This document shows positions 46,403-58,350 of a stretch of DNA of 64,000 bases, piece after piece (within the stretch, counting starts at the first letter, position 1; every line of letters begins with the position of its first letter). Both the position numbers and the translations under genes were made by a program. The notes under the pieces were generated by a model, which was given only the letters and a program-made list of their open reading frames with translations, searched no databases and was not told the origin of the DNA. The stretch lies in the NCBI GenBank assembly GCA_014281115.1, contig JACONQ010000005.1:2480001-2544000 (forward strand), read 5' to 3'. Source of the DNA: Laburnicola sp. R22_1. Lineage: Eukaryota > Ascomycota > Dothideomycetes > Pleosporales > Didymosphaeriaceae.

Positions 46403-46684
46403 TTCTATTAGTAGCCTGGATAAATTAGTCCGCCGAACAGTTTTTCTTAGCAACTTCGAGATCCCTTATAACTTATTATAGAACACTACCAACGTTACTT
46501 TATAGTAACTCATAATAACCTACTATAACTTACAATATACTAAGTTACTATTTAATCTACTTTTTACGTTGTGTAGCCTCTTTGCGCAGCTATAGTAGCC
46601 GCGTAAAGCTAAGAAGTCTTTCTTAGCAGTATAAACTTATAATAAGACTCCCTATAATATACGATATATTATCTACTATACTAT

Positions 46685-48046
46685 TAGAAAGAGGAATATC
46701 GCAGACCTTTTAGTATATAGTACAAAGCTGTAAGGAAAAGCTATAGGTGTGCTAAAAACGTATTAAAAAAGGTAAAGCAGTAAGATAGGTTAGGCTAGAG
46801 ACTGTTTATTAGCACGTGCAAATTAGTTCCTCATACTAATACTAACAAGGTAGTTAATTATAGTGTACTATAGTCTATAGATACTAAAATTAAAGATAAT
46901 ATAACGCGCGGTTGTCTATGCGCGCAATATAAAATCTACAACTAGAGATTATCTTTATCTATCTATCCTTATATACACATATAACTAATTATTGTGTAAG
47001 ATCTTAAGGTTACAATATATTAATTAATTGCCTTCCATTAACTAAATAATGCGCTTTCTATAGAGTGGACGGTTACGCGCCTATATATATATAATAAGGA
47101 TAATGAGTAGAACTACGCTAATAATAATGCTAATAATAAGGAGTACAATCTAGACGCTAATAATAGATATATATAGCATAGGTATTGTAAAGGTTAGACG
47201 CCTACTGCTACTATTCTTATAGGACACATGGCGGCATAGTATAAGTCGTGCGGCGAATAGATTACTATAGCTAGTTTGTCTTATTGCGGCGTCTAGCAAT
47301 ATCCAGATGCTCTAGGGACTATAAATTTCGACTTATAGCTCTCTCTCTACTAGTTTGGCTGTCTAGTCCTTAGCTATATTAGAGATAGTTGTTACCAGAG
47401 CGCTTTTAGTAAGTAAGAGGCGAGGTTTAATTAGATCTAGGAGCGACGCAGTAGTAAAAGGTATAAAGGAAAGGTTAAGTATAATTTAGAATAGCTAGCG
47501 ATTTGCTGTAAGGAAGAAATATATAAAGAATAGTTGCTAGAGATATAGGGTATATATAGATACGCGCTCGTCTTATAGAATTTCTATAGAAGATAGGTAG
47601 AGTAAAGTTAACGCTAGGGAAGTGTGCTAGAGGTTAAAGAGTTGTTGTTAGGGGACAGTAGGATGCTATTTAGTGTTAGGAGTAGGGAGCATGCGCGCGA
47701 TTTATTGTATATTATAGTAGCAAAGCAGAGTAGGAGTTTTAAGTAGTTAATTATCTAGTAACGCGGCAAAAGGTTAAAAGGTAGGTGTTAATTGTCTAGT
47801 AACGCGGTGGGTGGGTAGGCGAGTAGAGTGTTATTGTTGTAGGGTTAGTTGTCTTAGAAGCTAGGGGGAAACGTTAAAAAAACTTTAACTCGCTCTAGTT
47901 CTAGGGCTTAGTGCTTACACATAATATTACGTTATATAATATTATGTGGACGCTGTAACGCAATAAAAAAAACGTAGTAATTAAATATAGTGGGGCTACT
48001 TAAAAACCGAATAAGTGGAGGCAGGTTATACTTCTGCCTAGGAGGG
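46685..48046 (+). mobile_element. Retroposon-like insert E2 in C2
   Basis: 1,362 bp inserted in the 3' non-coding part of C2, flanked by a perfect 12-bp direct repeat CTACTATACTAT (46673-46684, 48047-48058). The left part matches 29059-29395. The right part (47190-47890) reads as a protein-like plus-strand frame with few stops and several Cys (SYCGVQQYPDALG; CLVLSYIRDSCYQSAFSK). The end has a hairpin GGCAG...CTGCC and a CCTAGG motif. No inverted termini. Confidence 0.72.
47918..47948. repeat. Perfect hairpin in E2
   Basis: CACATAATATTA and TAATATTATGTG are inverted with a loop of about seven bases. It could form a cruciform or RNA stem; no T-run follows. Confidence 0.6.
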
Positions 48047-48159
48047 CTACTATACTATATATAGGTAATATATAGTATACTTATTATAATTTGTAATAAA
48101 ACATACTATATCTTAAGTAGTACTTTATCTAATATTTAGTTACTAAGTATATACTATTA

Positions 48160-50262
48160 TGCCTTAGTAGCCTGTGCATAGTGTTGCGCTATATACAACT
48201 CTAATATAATTATAATATTAATAATATAAGACTATAGAGCTCTATATAAAAGCAATTATCGCGAGATTTTCTAGAGTTAGGTTAGATAATTGCTAGCTAG
48301 TTAAATTATAGATATTTACTTGGTGGTCTAATTATTTGGCCACTACGTGATACTAGCGTTAATGGCGCAGATACTACTATATTAATATGTATAGGCACTA
48401 GCGTAGATCTTTTCTTCTTAATAGGTAGAATAGTAGACTTTGAAGCCTTTTTTTTACCCTTTTTAGCTAATTTAATATAATTTTAAAGTTATTAATTAGC
48501 CTTATAAGCCTATTAATTAAGGCGTCGCTTAGCAGCCTACTTAGCTCTCTTCTTAGCACGCGTATCTTTAGTTACTACCTACGCAACACGCTTCTCCTAT
48601 TATAAATAAGCTTTAAGCTATTTATTAGCTATATAAATCTTTTACTGCTAAGCTTTTTAGAGTTATAACTATTATTTTTTAGTCTCCTATTAGCTAAGAG
48701 ACTTACGCGCCCTCTATACGCGGGCAGGTAACTAGAAAACTGCTCCTCTATACCACTTATTAGGTTGCTCTAAGGGTAGAGTCTTGCCTTTTGTTTAACG
48801 CTATTTCTAGTTTATAAGAGCTTCTTAGAGACCCTTGTTTTTATACTCTAGAAGCTGCTTTTATATAGAGATTAAGTATATTATCTAGCTTAGCTTACGC
48901 AACTCCTTAGTTGCGATATCCTTAATAGTAAAGTATAATAGTCGCTCTATTTTACGCTAATCTAACGTGCTAAGTATTAAGGTAAAGCTTACTAGTAATT
49001 CTAGCTCTAGTAAAGTCTCTTTATTAAACCTTTTAAGGATAGGCGTGGGATCTAGCAGCGAGACACCTATACACTTAAAAGCTTTAGTAATTAATTGCAG
49101 CGTAACTAATATTATCTAGGCCTTCTAAAATAGTGTAAAGAAGTCTTTTTTAGCGATTATTAATAGTCCATAGCTCCTATAGAGATACGCAGAGAGCTTA
49201 TTAGAGTAGGTAGCAAAGAGAGACTTAAACACGCAGACGTTAAGAGGCTGTAGTGTATAAGTTATATAAGGGAGAAATATTACAAGAAGGATTTTATTCT
49301 AATAATAGTAGTTAATAAAATCTATAGTAATATAAAATCTATACCTATTAAGGACTAGAAGTTACTACTACTATTAAGCCTTCTTCTTTATATAGTAATT
49401 AAATACCTATTTAAGCTATTAAAGCCCTATCTTATTATTTAACTATCTAGAGGTTAATAAGATAATAAAGACTTTATAAGAATTAATGTTAATTTTTTTA
49501 ACCTAGCTTAATTATAGAGTTGCGGCGTTAGATTAATAGATTAGCGCTAGATTAATAGTAGATCTGTTAGTGTATATATATGCGATAAGCGAGATTTACT
49601 TATAGCTGCTATCCTATATAGATTGCCTTGCTTAGCGACTATTATATAGAGGCCTATTAAAGATCCTTTTTAAGCGGCTAGTAATACTAAGGAGGAAGCC
49701 TTTCTTGTCTATATTGTACGTATGCTAAGGCTCTACGCTATACTTTATAATTTTCTTATATAGAAGCTTAAAGTAGAGCCTATATTTTGCCTTTAAATTA
49801 GCTTTGTGGCGATTGCTGTTAAGTCTAGTTATCTATTATAAAACTAAGTCATCTCTATGTCACTATACGAAGCAATTAACCCATAACATAGAGACAGTCT
49901 TTCTAGCTATAGTAGAGACAAAGCTTTGTAGCATCTGCTGTATAGGTAGAAGGCCGCATTTAGTAAGGCTTTTAATATATTATATAAGCTTAGATTCTTG
50001 TTATTAGCTAAGGTTTTGCTAGTTAATATAGGTAGCTACGCAGGGTACGCATATCGCTTTGTGCCTTCTAATTAATATAGATTATATAATGTTAAATCTC
50101 TTTGCAATTTAATTATATAAAAAAGTTTCCCCTAGTTTTTGCAATTTAATTGCTGCAATCGCAGCGTTAATTAGGTCTATATTAGTGGAGATATCACGCG
50201 TCAAAGTAAGACGCAATTATATTAGGGTTGCGCATAGCGCGATGCTATAGGCTGCCAAGGCA
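48160..50262 (-). mobile_element. Fot1-like DNA transposon F nested in C2
   Basis: 2,103 bp flanked by TA (48158-48159, 50263-50264). Inverted termini TGCCTTRGYAGCCTRTRGCAT; the right end is less mutated. Unlike A, B, C, H, J and K its terminus has an inverted GCATCGCGCTATGC-like motif instead of a tandem doubled one. Confidence 0.85.
48400..50080 (-). pseudogene. Fot1-like transposase of F
   Basis: The minus strand around 48980-49330 reads the second half of a DDE domain: a degraded PLD region followed by FKSLFATYSNKLSAYL, then FFTLFWKAW-like and KAFKCIGVSLLDP, the segment that follows the last catalytic Asp in Fot1/pogo proteins. A basic C-terminus extends to about 48400. The N-terminal half is too eroded to delimit. 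Coordinates approximate. Confidence 0.65.
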
Positions 50263-51527
50263 TAGTATTATATGATAAAGTTAACCTGTTATTTTTGGCC
50301 TTATAGTAATCTATAATAAAATCACTCTAATTTACTATTAACACTATTTAAAAATAAGCCACGAAAGGTAATATCTAACTCCTTCTCTATCTCTTTATCT
50401 ATCTAATAGGTTCTTACGTTATGCCTAGGCTCTTTACACCTTCTATAGCAGTATTATATTAAGGGACCTACCTCTTTCTTACTACTACCTTGCGCCCTTT
50501 TTAATAACTTTATCCTAATAAAAGAGCTTTCTACTTTTAAATCTACACCCTAAGTAAAGCCTAGCGTCCTACCTTTCTAAATGCGCTTTCTTTTACGCGT
50601 TTTTCGCTTTATTAGAACCTTAATTTACTTCTTAAGTTTCTTAATATAGGTCTCTTAAAGTATACTATAGTAGAGTATAAGTTTAGCACCTTTTATAAGC
50701 TATAAGTAGCTTAATTTAGTATTAGATAGAGACTAAATAAAAGAGTTGTGTATAAGCTTTAACTAAAATCTTAACTTAAGGGTATTGCTTAGGGTCCTAG
50801 CTTACTATAGTATATCTAGTAGGGTACCCTAAGATAGAGTGTAAATACGCATATTAAGGCAATCTACTATTACTAACGCATCTAAAAAAATAAGCCTAAA
50901 GGCCTTTAAGGCTTTTTTATAGTTTTCTAGTATAAATATATTAAAAAACGCATTATAAAAGGCTGGTAGAAAGCCCTCTTTATTAATATAAAAGACGCGT
51001 TAGCGCGCTAAGTCCTATACGTGCTAGAAGTACTTTAGCTTTAGTAGTGCGAAACAGACTATATTAAGCGGCTAAAGAATATAAGATAAGTACGCTAGCA
51101 TATAGAGTATTAGAATCTTCTATTTTAGGTAATAATTCTTAAAATTCTAGAAGTAGTAGCTTTTATAGCTATTTAGAATAAGTAATCTCTATAACTCTAC
51201 TATGCACAGTCTTATATACGCGTTAAAGTGCTTTAACTATGCAACTTTAAGCTTATTATTAGTCCAGCTAGTCTTAGAAACTAAGAGCTTCTAATTGCAG
51301 GGAATACTAGTCTCCTTATACTATGCTAAGATATAGACTCGCCCTTTATAGATAATAAAGAGTAGAGTAGTATACCTAGTAGCGCAAATACTCTAAATTA
51401 CTATAACCCACTTGCAATTACCTAGCTAAATAAACGTAGATTAAGAATATCTTTCTAAACTAGTTATAATCTTTATTAAGCTAATAACTTCTATTTAGAA
51501 GCCTATCTTATTAAAGTTATAGATATC

Positions 51528-51733
51528 TATAAGGGCACTATGGGGGTTATTATACTATACATAAGATAACTAGTAGTTAGAATTTAAATATAAAATAGTA
51601 GCAATACCTACGTAAGGTAGATACGTAGGCAGGCTATATATATAGCCTTGCTTAGAATCTCGCTTAGTAATTACGCTAGTCCTAAAAGGATAACATAATA
51701 TAAGCGAGGGGCCCGTATCTTAGATTGGTAACA
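51528..51733 (-). repeat. 3' LTR of G
   Basis: Direct repeat of 62901-63106 with many C/T and G/A differences. A purine run GAGGGGG (minus strand, 51737-51743) lies just inside it, as expected for the polypurine tract. Confidence 0.88.
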
Positions 51734-52049
51734 CTACCCCCTCTATAGTAGTAACTTTAGTGCTACTAAAATCCATTTCTATATAACTATATATTAATTT
51801 CTATATAACTATTACGCTCTATTACGCACTATTGCGTTTTATTATGCTTTAATTCTAATTATTATAATCCTTATAGTGATTTACACTAAACTACTATAAA
51901 TTCCTACTAAATTATTATAGATTTAGTCTAATTTGTTAATATCTATTAGGGTTATATTATTTATACTAGTGTTATTAGTATTATTATTAATAGTATTGTT
52001 AGTACTATTATTGTATAAGTTAGTACGCACTATCCTGCTAAGAGAATTA

Positions 52050-55000
52050 CTATAGAGAGAGTTTCTAAGGGGACTGCTATCTATTACTAACTTAAGACCT
52101 GTGTCTATCTATCTCTAGGCATCTAAGTGGGCGTCTGCAATAAGAATAGCGGCAAGGGACGCGATAATGTCCTAACGTGCAACAAGGTTGTTAAAGTTAG
52201 GCGACATGACGGGTTTCTTTAGGTTCTTATCGTGAAACCTAGTAATAAGATAAGGGCAATTAAGTAAGTTATAGTAGGGCTCCTATATAGGCTCTTTAAA
52301 ACTATTCTATATAATCTTATACTCTATAACACTATAGTTAGACGCATAAGAGTCTTTTTTTAACTTGTTTAACTAGTAGATAAGTATAGTCTTTACCTTA
52401 TACTTCTTATTTATCTATTTATATAGCGGCACATTATGTTTATTATGCGTCTAACTATTAAGTGGTTACTTATTATATAGGTATAGTAGCCATAGGTGAA
52501 AAATATTATATAAATAGCCTATTTCCTTAAGTAAGTTAAGCTTGCACGCCATGTTGTTAATAACTTATATAATGCAAAAAGGTCCCCTATTCTTGTAGTT
52601 AAGTAAAGAGCTAGGCCTCTTAGTCTTAAGGTTGCGCGCGTCTAATATTACCTTATTGCTAACTTTAAAAAATAATACTAGTGCGCATTTTATATTAGCA
52701 TACGTAGCCTACTTAGCTTGCGCCTATTATAAATTGTCGCGTAAAAAGTTATATAAGTGGGTAAGAAAGTTAATAAAGTTATCTACGCATTAATAATCTA
52801 TGTGGGCAAGTGCTATAAGTGGACGCTTACTAGTGTCAGTGTCCCTATCTACTAACTTAATATTATGTGTTTGTATAGGCTCTATACTATCGCATAGCAA
52901 GTAGCCCTTAGTAGCAACAAAAGGCGCTACGCTAGTTAACTTGCTAACTAACAAGTTGGCTATAAATTTGGCTATAGGCAAGTATAGAGTCTAGTTATTC
53001 TATTAGTAGTTAATATACGCGCGTAAGTACTCCTTTAGCGTAGTATTAGCAACCTCTATCTAACTATTAGTTTTAGAATGCTAGCTAGTAGATAGTCGCG
53101 GCTTTGTGCTAAGACGTTTATAGAGTTGTTTCTAAAAGTAGGATATAAACTATTAACTACAGTCACTAATAATATCCTCTAGAAAACTCTTCTCGTGCTA
53201 GATATATGTAATAAAGACCTTTATAACCGCCTCTGCTATAATCTTAACTATGGGGATAAACTTCTTCTTCTTACTAAGCTAGTCTAGAATAACTATAATG
53301 GCTGTATAGACCTTGCTATTATTATAATAAGGTGGCAAGCCAACAATAAAGTCTATATAAGGTGGCCTTGCCAACAATAAAGTCTATTATATTATTTCTA
53401 GTAATAGTCTAGAATGGCAGCGAATATAACAAGCCAACAATAATTTATTAATATTAATTTCTAGCATTATAATATGGCTACTATAGTAATAGAATACACA
53501 GGCAGCGAGTAATACAAGTCTATTATTTTAATCCTAAGTCCCTATTTAAGGATCTTCTCTAGCAAACGCTAGGCCTTAGTTCTAATAGCGGCAATAATAT
53601 TCTAAACTATCTTATTAGAAGCGTAGGCTATCTTAATGTCCTTAAGTAGTTACGCTATCTTCTTAGTCTCTATTATAGTTATGGTAATAGGATTATTATT
53701 ATTATTAGTAGTAAGTTTGGCTATATAGTATAATATGGCTGTAAGCTACAAGCTAGAGTAATAACTCTTGTCTAATAAAGTGTAAGCAATAGCAACTGCG
53801 TAATATAACCCTTTGCCTTTAAATATCTCTAGACATAAAATCATCTACACTTAGTATTATTAGCGGACGTTATTATTGCCTTTAGGTAAGTCACCTAGAT
53901 AGCGCGTTAAGGCATTAGATTTTATACCTTGTTTGCTAGGGCGGTACTAAATATAGAAGTTAAACTTAGCTAGAAACTTTACCTATCGCGCTTATTATTA
54001 ATTAAGCCACGTACTAGTTATAAAGTATTGCAAAGCAAGGTAATTAGTAATAACATTAATGGGATTCTAGATACCTAATAGCTCGAATCTCCATTCTTTA
54101 AAGGCGCGTACAATAGCCAGAAGTTCTTTATTATAGATTTTATAGTTGCACTCTACAGAGTTTATTTTATGCGATAAGTACGCGATAGGCTATAGTACGT
54201 CTTACTTATCTTTTTATAACAATACTATAGCAGTGACGAAGTCTAACGCATTAGTCTCTAACTAGATTTCCTTATCTAAGTTAAAATGGACTAGGACGGG
54301 TGCCTTTACAATGGTCTGCTTAAGTGCTTTAAATATAGTTGCTATAGAAGTTCCTAGTTTAATAGACTAGTCCTTTAGCGCATTAACCTTTATTAGATTT
54401 GTTAGTGGATAGGCGATCTAACTAAAGCCTTTAATAAATTGTTAGTAGAAGTTTACAAAACTAAGAAAAGCTTATATATCTTTAAGTAATTATAGAAGCT
54501 ACTAATTATAAACTGCCTAAACTTTATTAGAGTCTATTTTAATACTCTTAGTAGTTAGGATAATCTCTAGATACTTAACCTTCTTAACTTTAAATTAACA
54601 CTTATTAATATTTAGGTACAAACTAGCTTATCTAAGTTTATTAATCACAGCTTATATATATACAATATAATCCTCTTTAGTTATACTATTTATAAGTATA
54701 CTATCTAAATAAGCTATATAGAAGTTATCTATGTACTATTATAGTATTTTGTTAATATATATTTAAAAAGTGCTAGAAGCTCTAGTAAGTCTAAATAGTA
54801 TAATAGTATATTTATAAAGTCTATATTGTGTAAGAAATGCTATTTTTTCTTTATTACCTTTTTTAACGTATATATTATTAAAACTCGCAATAATATCCAT
54901 AATAGATATAAACCTTGTCTTATTTATATGCACCAGCATATCTTTTAGCAATAGTAACGTGTTGTAATTACGCTTTATAATGGCGTTAATTGCGCGATAA

Positions 55001-56100
55001 TTAACGCAAACGCGTAATTTATCCCCTGGTCTTTTAATAATAAGAATGGATGACGCGTACTAAGACATACTTGTCCGCAAGAAACTCTTTAGAGTTATTT
55101 TATTAATATATTTCTTAATTGCTATAGTCTCTAGTTGTGTAAGGCCGTAAATATGCGATTAGAGTGCTTTGTTATTAACTAAGTTAATGGTATAGTTAAA
55201 CCTAGGGCGATGTAGAGCTAACTTATTAGCCTCCTTTAGATTAAAGTACTAATATTTATTATGTAACTAATTAGATAGTTGACGCTTAAGTTTATTTACT
55301 ATTTGCGATTTATTAACTAACTTCTTTATAAACTTATAATAGTTAGTCTAACTATAAGCAGCTAAACCCATTATTACACAAACCGTCTACGCGTTGCAAT
55401 CCCTATTTGTTAGGTTGGGTAATTAATCTAACTAGTTCTAGTTATAGGGCTTTAGCCAAGTGACAGAGTCTAGATTATAGACAGCTATTAGGTAGGCTGC
55501 TTAGCTAGTAATTAGGCTAATATCCTTGCGAGTTAAGGTGGTGGAACGTAGTGAACTAGTGGGTGACTTATTATAGTATATAGTTTTGGGCAGTGTATTA
55601 TTAAGGTAATAAACTAGATAATAGTAAGTCTTAAACATTATAGATTGGTTACGTAATCCAAATCGCAAATTATAAGCAAACATCTAATCTATACTAAGAA
55701 TAATATTAAAAACGCTAATATTAGTAATAAAACACATTACGATACTAGTATAAGTACTATGTTATATTGTAAGGTCCACAGCTTAACTAATCTTATTTAT
55801 AATCTTGCCGTCTATAAGATACAGAATAATAGGATTATTAGTATTATATAGTTTTAGCTAGTATTATTTAATATATAAAAGACTAATAAAACTTACACTA
55901 GCGCTAGTATTTATAAGTTGCTACACTTTTGCCTATTTTTAAGGTATAGTAAGTTTAATAAGATATATAAACTATAACTATTTAACTATGTTTAGTTAGG
56001 GTTCTATTTTTAAGGTATAGTAGTTTAAACTTATCTATTTTTTATTATACTACTATAAGATTTCTCTATATACGCTACTAATGTCGCTCCCTTACGCAGT
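52050..56100 (-). pseudogene. Pol relic of G: PR-RT-IN-chromodomain
   Basis: Minus strand, many RIP stops. Protease region near 55660-55720 reads FNIILSIDWMFAYNLRF (retropepsin C-terminal block before RT). RT: LRVCVNYRAINAIIKRN near 55000, FISIMDIIASFNNIYV with KKGNKEKIAFLTQY (54763-54951), and YLDSIL for YLDDxL near 54700. Integrase C-terminal region: PIAKFIANLLVSKLTSVAPF (52900-52981). Chromodomain end: EPYYNLLNCPYLITRFHDKN near 52200-52290. The order matches N, but the sequences differ enough to be another family. Confidence 0.8.
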
Positions 56101-56476
56101 TTTACTTAGAAGCTACTAAAAATATAACTTATTATTATCCTTATAGTCCCAATTGCAACGTATGTTATTTTTATTAGAATTATAAATCTTATACTTAGCT
56201 AACTTATTACGCAAACTATGGTGTCTATAAATACTATATAGTTAGTCAGAATTTATTTAAATAGTGTAGACATATTGTGCGTCTTTGTAGTTAATAGGAC
56301 TAAAGAGAATAATATAAAGATATTTAATATCCTTTACTAGAGTAATCGCGTTATTATAATAACTAGTGGTGGCGTCTATCGCTTAATATCTTATAACTCT
56401 ACATTTAAAACAAGCGTTTACCTTAGCTAGTAGATCTAATTCTTATAACGTACGTCTATAATTATTGTATCTAGTA

Positions 56477-58348
56477 AGCCGCCCCACCGACCTGTGGCGC
56501 ACCCCACCTATGGCGCACGCGCCCGAATAGGCAACCTCCTCATCAAAATTGTATTCTGTATAGCAATTTTTCATATTTCAACTTTTAAAACTATTTGAAA
56601 ACAAAGCTAGTTAGTCTACCGAGCCATCTAGATGATTTTCCCCGTTGCCCGCCTTGTCTACGACCTCTGGCGGACCTCGTCGTCGCTCCACGGCCTTGGC
56701 GAAGCCCATCCTTTGCCAAAGCCTTCTGTGACCGCTCCTGTGCAATCTTAATATCGTCAAGCCCTGCAAAGCTAACATTAAGGTCTACTTTGACCTTTGT
56801 GCGTTTATTAGGCTTTAGGTCCTTAACTTAAGCCTTAAGTCTGGCAATACGCGCCTTGGCTGTAGCCAGCTCGGTCGATTGCTGCGACTAACCCTTCATT
56901 AGCGCCTTCTCTACCCGCCGTTGCGCCCTAGATCCTTGTCCATCTGCCAGATTTGCCAATAGACAGGGTATCTCTTGAGGTCTAGATGGTGTACGAACTA
57001 TGGGTGATCGCTTGCGCTTCCAGGGTGGGCTCGGAGTCGTTGGAGGTACTATAACCTTCTAATTGCACGGTAGTTGTGAAGAATCAAGGACCTTTCTAGG
57101 GTTGTACGGATGTATACCAGCTGTACGGAACCCCATCGTGATATGATTGGCTGTGACACGGCCTCGAGCGTCTGCGTATAGCATGAGGAAGCGATTGCGC
57201 TTAACTGGTGCTGCATTGGATTGGGCTAACAGCCTATCTAGCTCCTAACAGTAATTCTGCTTTAGTGGGCCAAAGAATGACAGATTAAGAGGCTAAAGTA
57301 GGTGCGAAGTGTGAGGAGGCAAGTATAGGACGAAGATTCGATTAGTTTTGGCTATCCACATGAATTCTGTCGTCGCATGCAAGCCGTAACCATCGCAGAT
57401 AAGAAGGCGCCAGTTAGATAAGTTGTTAGGCGTACTTTCTAGTAGAAATTTAGTCTCCAGCCACCACAGACTAATATTATTCGATATCTAGCCATTTTTA
57501 GACACTGTATAGTGCCAATCAGGCGCGTTGTTAATAGGGAACTAGGTACTTTGAAGCCCTGCGCCCTTAAATATAACAAGAGGCTTAATAGAGCAGCCCT
57601 CGGCGCTGGCGCATTCTATAATTAATACCCAATCAGTCGATCCAGGCTCTTTCACCTACGTACGCTTGGATCCTGACTTCGTCACAGGTCCTAGTACCCT
57701 CCTATTGCTACTGCTGCCTTGCCAAAGGCCGTGTTCGTCCATATTCCAGATATTAGATAGTTTAATGCGGTGTTCGCTAACAATAGCCTTTAATATAGTG
57801 AAGAACCCTTTAAGAGTCAATTTGTCTAACCTATTAACGCGTGCTTTATTAAGTGATCGACTAATTAGGGTAGTAATGGTCGGATTACGAGCTCTGAAGC
57901 TGGCAATCCAATTCTTGCCTACAGGAATGTGGTCGCTGTTAACGCGTGCGATGCAATTGGCCATTTCGCGTATTGTAGCATAGCTTAGAGCGCGCCAAAG
58001 GCTATGCTCCTCAACTATCCAATTAGCGAGCTATCTCTCCTAATTAGGAGAGAGCTTCTAGCGTAGTAACTGTGCAGATACCGCATCAGTGCGGCTATTA
58101 AGGCGGTTTCGAAGTGTGGAGGGTGGGATCGCGTAGTCTGAGGCTATAGACCGTACCAAGGCGCCTTGCAGCATCTCAGCTTCATATATTGCGTGCTTAA
58201 GATTATGGGGACCGTATTGAGGCTCTATATCTACAATTATATGTGATAATTATATGTGGTTGTGGAGATATTGCAGTTGGAAGAATTCTGTGTGCGCGAA
58301 CGCGTCGCGCGCGATAGGTGGGGTGCGCCATAGGTCGGTGGGGCGGCT
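56477..58348 (-). mobile_element. pogo/Fot1-like DNA transposon H nested in G
   Basis: 1,872 bp flanked by TA (56475-56476, 58349-58350). GC-rich inverted termini AGCCGCCCCACCGACC; the motif CCCCACC...TGGCGC occurs twice in tandem at each end. RIP is light compared with the surrounding G sequence, so it is a late arrival. Confidence 0.92.
56591..58174 (-). pseudogene. pogo-like transposase of H
   Basis: From ATG (58172-58174 on the minus strand) to TAG 56591-56593, 527 codons in one frame with about a dozen in-frame stops, all TAG or TAA. N-terminal helix-turn-helix (SIASDYAIPPSTLRNRL; the frame is open upstream of this ATG, so the true start may be an eroded ATG near 58222), CENP-B-type domain (RARNPTITTLISRSLNKARV), DDE core with NIWNMDEHGLWQG (Asp-Glu kept), LLICDGYGLHAT (Asp kept), LNLSFFGPLK (Asp>Asn). 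C-terminal Lys/Arg-rich tail ending RRQGGQRGKSSRW. One of the least damaged transposases here. Confidence 0.9.
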
Positions 58349-58350
58349 TA

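Noticed and set aside
49804..50007. Frame at 49804-50007 as a gene
   Set aside because: Plus-strand open stretch within element F, antisense to its transposase, without start context or domain.
56595..57983. Plus-strand frames at 56595-56831 and 57666-57983
   Set aside because: Antisense shadows of the H transposase, whose minus-strand frame spans the whole element with DDE motifs.
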